NCBI RefSeq assembly: GCF_000283155.1
Contig: NW_004454166.1
Location: 16,474,555 to 16,538,554 of the forward strand
DNA length: 64,000 bases
DNA from: Ceratotherium simum simum
Lineage: Eukaryota > Chordata > Mammalia > Perissodactyla > Rhinocerotidae
Direction of reading: 5' to 3'
In this document: positions 23,501-35,500 of the stretch, one piece after another
Layout: every line of letters starts with the position of its first letter
Numbering within the stretch: position 1 is the stretch's first letter
Translations under genes and position numbers: made by a program
The notes under the pieces: model-generated
Databases searched by the model: none
What the model was told of the DNA's origin: nothing
Seen by the model: the letters and a program-made list of their open reading frames with translations, nothing else

Positions 23501-26500
23501 TAAGCCACGGAGCCGGCCCACATTGTTATTTTATTTCTTAACGCAGACCTAGGATGCTATCTTCCTTCAAAAAGATCTCCATTTGCTTCTGTCAGGTGCT
23601 TGAGGTCACTAGCAGTCTGGGATGATCTTAATTCAGTGTTAGGGACTGAGATTATTTGAAGTTGAGATGCAGCCCCTTGAGGAACTCTGTCTGATCACGT
23701 TCACTCTGTTCCTAAGGAGCAGCTCTCTAGGGTTCCAACCCAAAACAGTAGGGGCTCAGAAAGATCAAACTTCTTGGCAGGCATTGGTCTCCAACTCCTG
23801 TTCCTCTGGCCCAAAGAGGCAGACAGGAACTCTGCTCAGCCTGTCAGCCTTTCAGTCACCTCTCTGGAATTGGAAAACACCCCTAGGAGAAAATTAGCAC
23901 AGAAAAACATTAAACTTAATTCCGTGGACCTCCATCTCTCCCACCAGATCCTACTTGGTAGTTCCTCTCTATCTTGTTACACCTCCAAGAACCTGCTTTT
24001 AAATATTTAGTCTAGCTTTTCTAGATTCCCTCGGTGGGTCTGTCATCCCAGAAATAGGAGGTCCCCACATATGTTTTCTAATTTTTCTGAGTTGTTTTCT
24101 TCCTTCCCTCCCTCCCTCCTGTTTGTCATTTCAGTGGGAATGCTTTTTATTTGACAGGTGCTTCACATATATTAGTTCTCAGTTTTGTAACAGCCCTATT
24201 AGGACTGTATTATTATTATTCTTTCCACTGTACAGATGAGCAAACTGATGATGTAGTGATTAAGGATCATTGGTGGTGGAACCAGGATCCAAACTAGTTC
24301 TTACTGACTCCAAAACCCATGCTTCACTCATAGTTCTGTGCTTCCTTTCCTGAGTTTTCCATATTTAACTTGTTCTGCTGGAAAACTTTATTCGAGAGTG
24401 AAAAAAATAACACGTGTAAAACATAATGAAAATGAATGATTGACTCCATTGTGTGGCTTCAAGCTATCAGCAAGCACATAACAGATACTCATTATTATAA
24501 CATAACATATTTGACTATGGAGAAAAAGTCTGTAATATGAAATAGATAAGGATACTGAGTATAAAATGTGGTAAAACTGACAATTTTGGAATTAAAATTA
24601 GATGACTTTATATATGTGATTTAAAAAAATCATTACAATAAAATCTAAAGGAAAATTGTGAAAGGCAGAATAATGTGAATTTTCTATATATATTATAGTA
24701 TTGTACACAAATGTATATAAAAGAAAACCATTTTCTCTGCAGGTGAAGCATTTTCATGAATGTGCTAGGTTGTCCATGGGGTAATATGGGACAGTTCTAG
24801 ATTTTGCAGTTTAGTAGTAATGAATATGGTTTGAATCTATCAAAATTCTTTGTTAAGAAAATCAAGAACCTCAAAAACGTGAGGTCTTCTGTTTCCTTAG
24901 TCATAATACACTGATTTATCTTAGAACTGTAATTTTCTTAATTTTTAAAATTGGAAAATTGCCTTAGAATTGAGATCAGATTTATGTCCCCCAACGGTAG
25001 AGGCAATATGGGTATGTATTAGTTATCTATTGCTTCATAACACATTATCCCAATATCTATTGGCTTAAAAAAACAAACATTTACTCTCTCACTGTTTCTG
25101 TGAGTCAGGACTTGGGCAATGGCTTAGCTGGGTGGTCTTTGCTCAGGGTCTCTCAGAGGGGTTGCAGTCAAGATGTTAGCCAACTTACGCTGGCCAGCGC
25201 AATCTATTCCTGGAAGGAAAAACAGTGTGGGAGCCCACATTAATATCAGGTTTCACAGGAAGCAGAGAGTCAAATGAAGGGTTGAACTGACCCATCGTAA
25301 TTTTTATCCCGCCACAGCAGCCCCCTGCTCGCTTTCGCTCTGTAGGTACTTCTGCCAGCGGCACCCTCACAAGCCAGGGCCACTTCTCCAAATGGAACTC
25401 AAGATTCTCCCTCTTCAAAACAACAGACGCTTGAAATTCTCCAGGGCTGTGTCCCAAGAGCTGTGTGGCTCCCGGTTCCCCAACACCACTGCAGCCTGCT
25501 GTTTCTCCCTTAGAGGGCAGAAAGTGAAATTGCTAAACATGTGTAACCCTCTCTCAGCCTTAAGCAGGCTGTTGGTGGGTGAGGCAGCTGAGGACCACAG
25601 AGAGAGGGGGTGCCTGGCAGCTGGCTAGGCTCCCTCCCTCCCTTCTGTACACATAGCTTAAGGTACAGACTTGTCCCCATAAATGGAGGGAAAATCTATG
25701 AGTGTTGGTGGCTGGATAGGCTCCATGTAGACCCAACCTCGTTTGTATATTTGTCCCCATATCATCCCCCTCCCTGTGACTTTCAACACATGACCTTCTT
25801 AAGTGGGGAATTGCTTTTGGGACAAATTGAGTTTTGGGATGACAGCTGCTTCATGCTACAGCTCATAGCTGTGTTCTCTGCACACCCCCGGGTGGCATGG
25901 ACTCCCTCTAGGACACATTCCTGCCCTCCCCTGAGTCCAGCAATGGTGTGCGGCCCCCATCTCCTTGCTTTGTTTTCTGAGTATGTCTCTTCTGACTGTC
26001 CTGAGAGTCAGTCCACCTTCCTGCGGTCCTCTACTGAGTGAGGTCTGCCAGACTGGAGTTCTTTAGCTTCCATACTCTTTTTTTCACAGTGCCCCTGAAA
26101 CTCCCAAGTTCTGTGCCCAGTGGAATGTGAGTTCGTTGCCTTCTCTGCACCTTGTGAAGCTCACTCTCATCCAGTACTTTTCCTGCCATATGGGACCCTG
26201 TCTGTTCTCCCTTTGTCTCTGGGCCCCGGCTCCCTGGTTCACTCCTGCAGCCTCTCTGGGCACCCGTCACCACCACCCTTTGCAGACAGAGTTGGTGCCC
26301 AACTGCGGCCCAGGGGAACTGGGGACGTGCCCTCTTCGGGGCCCCTGAGCACCCCGATGAGGATGACTTCAGGCCTGTTAGCATGAACGTTCCTGGGTAC
26401 TCTCTGACCTGGGGAGAAAGTGGGGATATGGACAAGACCTGAGATTTGGGAGGCTTGTGAGGGGCTTGATTAGCTGGTACGTAGACCAGCTGAAGGCCCC

Positions 26501-29500
26501 AGGGGTTCGGCCTGCCTTCCCCTTCACCTGGTGGTTTATTTCTCTAGACTTGGGGGCATTTCTTGGAACCTACCCTCTCTTTGGCTTCCTCTTGGCTTCT
26601 CAAGCAAAGCTGTGGCACTTGTCCTGTGTCTGATGTCTCGCTCTGCTCCGGAACCCCAGAGTTGCATGGGCAGATGCAATGGTGCATATTAGAGGGCTGT
26701 GAGTGTTCTAGGAGACCACCTTGGTGCACAGCAAAGAGTGCTGGAGTTGGAGCAGAGTTCTGGTCGCCAGTTCTGGCTCGGCCTACCCTGGTCACTCTGG
26801 CCCCAAGTCACCTTCCATCTCTGGGCGTGACTGTTCCAGCTGCCACATGCGGAGGTTGGGCAAGATGGCTTCAGGAGCCTCAGACATTTGATGGAAGGGG
26901 CTAAGGGAGGAGAAAAAGAGGACAAGCCTGGCCAAGGGAAGGGTCTCATTCTCCATCTTGCCCTCATCTATGAGCCCGAGGATGGGCTGGGGTGGGGTGT
27001 GTCCTGCGCTGGGGGTCTGGAGCCTGGTCTGCTGGGTTTGCTTTCTCTGCTGTAACAGGGTTTAGGGCACCCTGACCCTCCGTAGGAGACCTGCTTGGCA
27101 GAGCCTGGAAGGGGAGCTGTGTGGAGCTGCTCAGACTCATCTGACTTCCGAGTCAGTCTTTGCCCCAGGCCCATCCTCCACTCCAGCTCCCCCCCGGCCT
27201 TGCCCAGGCCCCTGTCCTAGCCTCTGGACTGTGAGTTCCCTGCGGGCGGCCGGGCACCGGGCTGTTCAGATCTGCCCTTCCTCACTCTGCCTCGTGCAGG
27301 TGCCCAGCAAATGTTTGTCAAATGGAATTAGTGACCATTTGCATTGGGAGATTTCTCCATCCTGATTTCTGGGACAGGGCTGTTGGTGGGTGATAGTGTT
27401 GTGCAGCTCAGTGGTTTCCATGGCTTTAGAAAGCTAAATGTGTTCGGGCCAGCGCTGGCTTTGCACTGGTAATAGTTTCAGAAATAATGTTTTGTGTTAA
27501 ACATAGATGCTTTGGGTTGATGAGATGCGATCCATGACTGCTGGCCTGTTTGTCTGTTCCCAACCTCCCTCTCCCACCCCACCCTGGATCGGGCAGGTTT
27601 CTCAGCTCTAGGGAGCCCCAAAGTGGTAATTGCTCAGACCTTGAGCTAATAATACTGTGTATTCCCCTGGTATCTTTCATCCAAGGACTCCTCCCCCTCC
27701 AGTGTTGTCTGATCCCCACACACCTTGGCGAGTGTGATAACCCCTATTATTAGCAGCACCTCACAGCGGGCACGTTGTGGCTCTGAGAGAGAGCAGGGTA
27801 GTCCAGGCTGGCACTGGAACCGGCCTCCTCGGCTTCTAAGATCAGTGTCCTGGGCAGGAGAGCCACAGGGATTTCTGATGGGTGAAGAGCTGGACCAGGG
27901 TTTGCTGGAGCCTGAGTTGCTTGCGACTGTAGCTTAAATACCCAAAAGTGCACGGAGCAAATGGTTACAGGGTCACAGTGGTTGGTGGACTGCTGCAGAG
28001 TTATCAGATGCGGACCTTCCCTCCTTTCTGAACCCTGCCTGCCCTTCCTCCAGCCAGCAACAAAGCACAGGCCTCAGCTACCATCCCAGTTTCGTGGGGC
28101 ACGTCCAGAGATGAATGGTTGGGATGATGAGGGATGTCTCACTGTGCCATGAGGAATGGTGGAAGGACTGTAGACTTTGGTCTAGAGGAGAGAGCCCAGA
28201 GACTGCAGAATGAGGTCCAGTCAATGAAAGTTACTGAGGGGCCACTTTTGGCTCAATAAAGATGGAGCATTGAACAATCAGAGCTATCTCAAAAGGGAAA
28301 GGGCTCCCATTGCAGGAAGTGAGCTCCCCATCACCGGAGGTGATCAAGCAGAGGCGGATGACTGCTAGACAGTGTTGTCATGGATGGAGCAGCTGCAAAA
28401 GCTTTCTGGTTGATGTGTGGGGTCGCTGCAGGCTGGGAGGCTCTGCCCTTCTTGCCTCCCCAACACGTGTACACTGGGTGGATCGAGTTCAGTGGCTTCT
28501 TGAGGTTCCAGGAAGAGTCTATTGACTGAGAGAAGATTTTTCAGCATGTCATTGAGGGAGAGGAGTGTGGTTCTCTCTCTCTTCTCTGTTAATGCGGAGG
28601 GCCATTGGCTGTCTGTGAGGATGACCTGATGTTTGGTTTTGTTTTTATATTATCTTTTTTTTTTTTTTAATAAAAATTGGAGAAGCCGGGGGAGAAGCCC
28701 CATCCGGCCCATCATTCTTCACCTGCTTTCCAGCCCTGGACCTTCTGTAATCGTCACGGTCATCACAGTCTCCCCTCGTCCCTCATCCTTCTCTTCCTCC
28801 TTTTCTCTCTTCCTTCTTCCCTTTCTCATCTTTCTTTGTCTCCTCTTTAGTTTATTGCTAGTTATAAGAGCGCTAGAGTTCATGGATATATTTGTATTGT
28901 TAAAACAGTCACAATAGCAATAGATTGAAATTCCTCTTGACTTCCCTTCTCTCCAATTCCCAGTCTCTTCCCTAGAGATGATCACTCTTTTAAATTTGGT
29001 ATCCTTTCAGAACACACAATACATACACACACACACACACACACACAGAAAAGTATATACCATTTGTATTGTTTTGCAATTTGCTTGTTCCAGTTAAAAA
29101 CTCGTCTCAACCATGTTCCCAAGCCCGGACATACAGAGTTCCCCACGCTATTCCATAGCACAGCTCTCGATGGTTCATTTAGCCATTTTCATATTGATGG
29201 ATCTTTCCGGTGTTTCCAATTTTTCACCTGCTGGAGCACCAGCATTTGTGCGCACGTGAGTTTTTGTCGATGATAGTTACCTAGAAGTAGAATTGCTAGG
29301 TTGAAGGATATGCACATTTAAATTCTAACAGATATTGTGGGAAGTTACCCTCCATTTACACTGCCTCCAACAGGGTATGAGAGTATCTGTCTTCCTACAT
29401 CATTGCCTGTCTCTGACACTTTCTGTCTTTTAAATTATCTTCTGATCAGATTGGTGGAAAATGGTATTTTATTGTTAATTTGCGTGTCCCAGATCTCTAT

Positions 29501-32500
29501 GAGGTTGAGCATCTTTTCGTATGTTTATTGGCCATTTTGTCTTCTCTGAATTTTCAATTCAATGTCCTTTGCCTGTTTTTTTCTTATTGTGCTGTCTCAT
29601 AACTTTGTTTATAATATCTTTAATTGTAACAGACATTTTAAAAATCTTATGGTGGGGCCGGCCCGGTGGTGTAGTGGTTAAGTCCGTGCACTCCGCTTAG
29701 GCGGCCTGGGGTTCACAGGTTCGGATCCCAGGTGTGGACCTACACGCTGCTTGTCAAGACATGTGTTGGTGGCATCCCACATGCAAAATAGAGGAAGATG
29801 GGCACAGGGACCATCATCCTCAGACAAAAAAGGAAGATTGGCAATAAATGTTAGCTCAGGGCCAATCTTTCTCACCAAAAAAAAAAAAAAATATTATGGA
29901 GTCAGATTTATCCATCTTTCCCCTTGTGGCCTCTGTATTTTGTGTCTTGCGTTTCTCCAGGCTTATAAACATGCTCAAAGGTTCTTCAGTGTGTCTAGTC
30001 CAGGGCTCCTCAACCTTAAATATGCATGCGACCCCCTGGGGATCTTGTTAAATTGTAGATTCTGATTCAGGAGGCCTGGATGGGGCCCGAGATTCTGAAT
30101 TTCTAACTATTGTACAGATGCTGCTGCTGCTGCTGGTTCTTGGACCACACTTTGAGTAGGAAGGCTCTATGGCAAGGTCATAGAAAACCTCCTTAGGGCC
30201 GGCCCCGTGGCTTGGTGCTCGCGCTCCGCTGCTGGCGGCCCGGGTTCGGATCCTGGGCGCGCGCCGGCGCGCCACTTCTCCGGCCGTGCTGGGGCCGTGT
30301 CCCACGTGCAGCGACTGGAGGGATGTGCAGCTATGGCATGCAACTATTCACTGGGGCTTTCGGGGGAAAATAAATAAATAAAATCTTTAAAAAAAAAAAA
30401 AAGAAAGAAAACCTCCTTAGCTTTTCTTTAGGGAGGTCAGGATTCTGTGGAAGGGTTGGGGTGATAGCGTTGACTTTGAAGGATCTCTCTGCCTGCAGCT
30501 GATCTTTTTTCTTTTGCTTTTCCCCAAACTCCTTTGTCCCATGTCCTTGTGTTCTTATTGCCTTCCTGGAACACGGCTAGCTGTCTGTCACAGCTGGAGG
30601 GCTTTGGCTGACCTCCCTCTCTCCCCATGGACTCCTGACCAAGGCCAAGGATCCTTAACTCTCCAATCTAGGCTCACCATAATGTGGATGCAACAACTTA
30701 TCCAGCTGTCCAACAGTGAGAGCTCTCCAGCATTGACCTGGGCCGCATTGTAAAGTAGTGAGCTCCCCGTCACCAGAGAGGTGTAAGCGTAGGCTGGAGA
30801 ACCACTGCTGGAGGTGTTGTAGAAGGGACTCCTGATGGGTGAGGAGGCTGACCTAGATGGCTTCTGAGCTCCGTTCCAACCCAGAGACTGTATGAATCTT
30901 TGAATCACTTCACATGAACAAAAGAGCATTCCCGACACTGTGACTCCATTTATCACCCAACAAGGAGAGAAGGTGAAGTTGTTTCTGTTGTTGTTTCCTT
31001 AGGTCAGCTGAAGCTGTCAATTGATGCCCAGCACCGGGTTCTGCTGCTCCACAGTGAGTATGGGGCCGGGCGATGAAGGACCTCTTGTGCCATCCAGAGG
31101 GTTTTACACTTCACCTGCCCATTTATCCATTCATTCATCCTTCCATCCAGCACACAAATAGTTACTGAGCTTCTGTCCTGGCTCCCACTTCCTGGATGCT
31201 TCTGTTTGGCCCAGCAGGCCCTGCCTACCTCTCCAGCCTCCCTGGCTCTGCTGCTAAAGGCATCCTCCGCCCCTGTTCTGTCCGGTTACGTGTGCCGCTC
31301 TTGAATGCATCATGCTTGCTCGTGCCTCTGTGCCTTTGCACCCACTGTTCCTTGTGTCTGGAATAGCTGGCCTTCTTTTCTAACTCCTTTTGAAAAATGA
31401 CTCTCCCTCCGTCTGATTTTGTAAGAAATCTGCCTTCCTTCATCATCATTAAGACTCAGGAAGGAAGGCTCATTTTGCCTGATGTTTTCCCCTCCAGGAA
31501 TCACCCCTGACCCACCTGCCCGGCCTGACTGTGTTGCTTCCTCTCTGGGTCTCATCACAGCCCTGACTGTATACACTGTGTCATCCTGGGCCGTCCAGGG
31601 TCTTTCTTCCCCACCACACTGGGAGTGCAGTGTGGGAATGGCTGTGTCTGCCTCACCTCTACTGGGGGCCGGGGAGACCCGGGGGTTCATCAGGCCTGGA
31701 TCCTGCCCTCAAGAACCACGCCCTGGTGGGAGAGGATGCACACAGGAACGGTAACTAGGATACCAGGCAGAGCAGACCAGCAGGCGCCTGGGGTCCTCCG
31801 GTCCTGGCTTGGAGGGGCCCAAGGTGAAGTTCCCAAGGACCAGCAGAGGGGGGTTCTTTGCCTGCCAAAGCCTGACTCCAGCTGTGCAAACAGTTTTTGC
31901 AAAAATGCATGTTGGCCTCACCACTCCATTTGTCCTGCACAGTTTGCTTTGGCTTCACCCCAGTCTCGGGCCCTTCATCCCTTCCAGCCTGTTCCCACTC
32001 CTTCCTTTGGCTTCCCAGGCCTCACACCTCAGGCTCCGGGAGCTCCGTCCGAGCCAAACCCTAGTGCTCCATCAAAACTGGACATAAAAGAAAAAAGAAA
32101 AGAGGCTCAGCTTTTGGCAGGTCTATTTCTATAGACCTCAGGCAGACAGGCTTGTTTTCGTGACCCGACCTGCACCCCACCCAACCTGTTCCTACCCTTT
32201 ATATGTCATTTTTTTCTTTAGCAAACTTTTGTTGAGCGGTGACTATTTGTCAGGCACTCTACTAAGCACTTTAGTCATATTATTTCATTTGACTGACACA
32301 ACTACCGTGTGAAGTGGATATTACTATTACTAACCCATTATTATCACTAACCCATTAAAAAATGGCAAATTCAGTCTCAGAGAGGTGAAGCAGCTTGCTG
32401 TGGCTCACGTGGCTAGTAAGTGGTGGAGCTGGGGTTCATGTTTGGCCCTCTCCGCCTCTGGAACCCAAGCTTTTGCCTGCTGTGCTGTATTGTCCGTCAG

Positions 32501-35500
32501 CCACGGCGCAGCTCCTGTGCAGGGTAGGTTCTCCAGCTTGGCCCCTCCATCCCAGGAGGCAGTCTTGTGTGGTGGAAGGAGCACTGGGCTGGGAGTCAAG
32601 AGGCATGGATCTAAACCTAGCTCTGTCATACCATTGCTCTGTGACTTTGGACAAATTTCTTACTGCCTTTGGCCCCCCTCATAGCCTCGTCTCCTGTTAA
32701 ATGAAGAGTTGGACTCAATAAATTTTACATTCTCCTCCAGCTGTAAGATTCAGTGAATTGAATGCACCTATAATGCCTCGGTGAGGGTGCTGCCTGAGTG
32801 TGGGTGATGATGGGACCAGAGGGGGGTTAATATCCAATGGTTGTTATGCAGATTAAGGGCCTGGTAACGATCCTTCCCACCCCCCCACCCCAACATTTTA
32901 ATTGTCTGTTTAGTCATAGAAGGCAAGGGCCTGATGAGCAGAGAGCCGGGCGTCTGTGATCCCTACGTGAAGGTATGACGAGCTGGAAGTGGCGGTGGGT
33001 GTGGGTGGGGTGGTGGGTGGTGAGGGACCATGTCACTGGACTGAGTCCCAAGATCCTAGCACAACTGTGGGTCTGGGGCCATCTGAGGTGGCAGCTACTG
33101 CCTCATCATTTGGTCAGTAGGCATTTATTAGGATTAGGCCCAATGATGAGGCCCTGAGCTAGGACAGACCCCTTGCCTTAGCCTGGCTTGGTCCCTAGGG
33201 CTTCCTGCAAGAGCTGGAATCTTATAGGTGATCTTGGTCATCCACATAGGTGAGCACAGTGAGCCTGTGGATGACGGAAATTCCTAGACAGTCCCAAGCT
33301 TGCTCATGGAAAGCAGTATCTTTATTGCACTCCTACCTAGAACTAGAGGCAAGATGGCTAGGTTTGGGTGGTGGAGTGGGAGGAGTGTCTCTGAGGGCTG
33401 GAAGATCCATCTGAGTGGGGCCCTTGCCGTGAAGACAGAGGCCCCATGAGGCGGGGGCCCTACTTCCAGCCAGAGCCAAAGGCCAGGCGCCTCTCAGCGT
33501 GTGGCAGCCAGGGTGCCAGGTGCAGGCCCCAGTGAACCTCTGCATTCTTCCTGAAGCCCCCAGGCTGGTCAGAGGCCTCTGTGGGTGTGGACATGATCAG
33601 GAGCAGCGTGGGAGCCTGAGGCAGCAGAAGAACAGCACTAGGATGAGAGCATGGATTGGGGGCCTTGGCAGAGGCAGCCCTGGAGCCTCTTGTGAAGGGA
33701 GCGCTCAGCAGCTGCTGGGAACCGAGAAGAGAGGAGGCCTTGTGCTTTGAGGGAAACTTCTATGCTTGGAGGAAGAGCAGAGGTGGTCAAGTTGTACCCC
33801 ATCTCTGGCTGGGCCTGTGGCTGCCTTCTTGGTACCACTCATGATGGGGCCCTGTCCTTCCCTCCAACCCGGGGCTCCCCATTCTCTCCCAGCATCTGAC
33901 TGAGGACCCCACTCTGTCCTCTGCTGAGGCTGGGTTGAGGGACCCCTGGGAAGCCTTTAACTTGGAGATGTGCAGAGTCAGCCGCCGCCCTAGGAGATTC
34001 CATGGCTCCGAGATCAGCTAACACTTACTTGTCTCCAATTCAAGATTTCTTTGGTCCCCGAAGATAATCGAATACACTGTCAGAAGACGCAGACCATTCC
34101 AGACTGCAGAGACCCAGTCTTCCAGGAGCACTTCTTCTTGTAAGAGTCTGGGGCAGCCGAGCCCTCGAGGGGAGAGGGCAGGAGTGTTTATCTGGAAACC
34201 GCTCCGCTTGCCAAATCTAGAACTAGATCTAAGCAGAAAAACAGTGACTTCTAAAGGATGGCTTTGTTTTCTCGTCCACTTGTGTCCTTGCATCCCTGGC
34301 GCCCAGCCCAGCAGCGAGGTCTGCAGTGATAAGGTAGTGCTTGGCTGCTTCTCAAATCTACCCTGCCCAGCCTGAGGCTGGCAGCCCTGACGAGCAGGCA
34401 GTTTCCCACTGTGCCCAGGCCAAGCTGTCTGCTTTAGCAGAAGGAATTTTCCAAGCTGAAGGATGTTTTGCCTTCCCACCTGCCTCCCCCCCTTTAAAAC
34501 TTGCTAACATCTCTGAGCCCTGGCTTCCTTATTTGTAAAATGGGGCTAATAATAGGACCAGCCTCAGAGAGCTGAGGTGTAAATGAGACAGCATAACCCA
34601 GAGGGTTAGCCGTTATTGTTTTGTTGTTGTTATTATTTCTTTCCCTCATCCCTGAACTCTGGGGACAATGGGAAGGTAATGGACATTTTGTATTTGCCTA
34701 TTAGTGGAAATTAATAATATTTTGTATTTCTCCTTACAACACAAGGTAATTTTGCTTATTGTAGAAAAAGAGAAAATAGAGATAAGCAAAAAGGAGAAAA
34801 AACACCACCAGCCCTACTACTCAGGGATGTGCCTGGTTTTCTTTCTTTTTAGATCTTGAGTTTGTGTGGGTGTGTATGTCTATGTGTGTGTTTACAAAAA
34901 TGGAATTGTTCTATAATATTGGGTGGTAACCTTTTTGTCCCTAACAATGTCATGTAAACTCTTTTATGTTTGTAAATACCTCCCAGGCTATTTGTGCTCG
35001 AGTTTATTTAACCAGCTCCTTACGGCTGGATGTTTAGGTTCTTTTCAAATTTTGCACTTATGACGGACTCCATGGGTCTGGCTTGGGGCTCAGCCCAGCT
35101 GACACTCTGACTGTCTGGTTTGCTCTGCAGTCCTGTCCAAGAAGATGACGAACAGAAGCGCCTTCTGGTCGCTGTGTGGAACAGGGCAAGTGGCTCCAGG
35201 TGAGGGAAACTGCTGAGCTGGAGGAGAAATCCTGCTCTGGGCTCGTGGGTGGCAGCCGGGCGGCCAGCATCCAGCAGGGGGCTCAGTTAGTGCTTGTGGA
35301 TAAATGAGTGGTAGTGGCAACACTAAATTTGAGAGGCTGCCACCCCCGAGCAAGTCCCCGTCACTCCAGGTGCTGCCAAGGGTCCTGTTACCCAGGTGCA
35401 TTTGCTGAGTGCACTAGGTGGCCAACTGGGCTGCCAACCAGCCTGCATGTGATTCTGCTCTCGAGGCATCTCCTTTCAGGAGGGGACACCAGGGGCAGCA

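Larger units (their letters stand above)
17460..31002 (+). other. RGS3: RGS3 intron 1
   Basis: The 13.5-kb intron is filled by repeats: MIR and MER5A near the left, antisense LINE-1 with nested EREs and an LTR at 20.2-24.0 kb, L3/CR1 and more LINE-1 at 28-31 kb, and two sense EREs at 29.7-30.4 kb. I see no coding exon. The stretches 24.4-25.0 kb and 25.2-26.7 kb hold nothing I can assign. Confidence 0.85.
31054..32913 (+). other. RGS3: RGS3 intron 2
   Basis: The intron contains a sense L2 piece (about 31,170-31,560), a CTCF-like CCAGCAGAGGG near 31,839, and antisense and sense MIRs. No exon is seen. Confidence 0.8.
34140..35130 (+). other. RGS3: RGS3 intron 4
   Basis: The intron contains a MIR (about 34,500-34,620, sense) and an antisense LINE-1 remnant (about 34,690-35,050). 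No exon is seen. Confidence 0.75.

Noticed and set aside
29025..29047. possible CRISPR-like or regulatory repeat
   Set aside because: It is a plain CA microsatellite in a mammalian LINE. No CRISPR array is expected or seen anywhere in the window.
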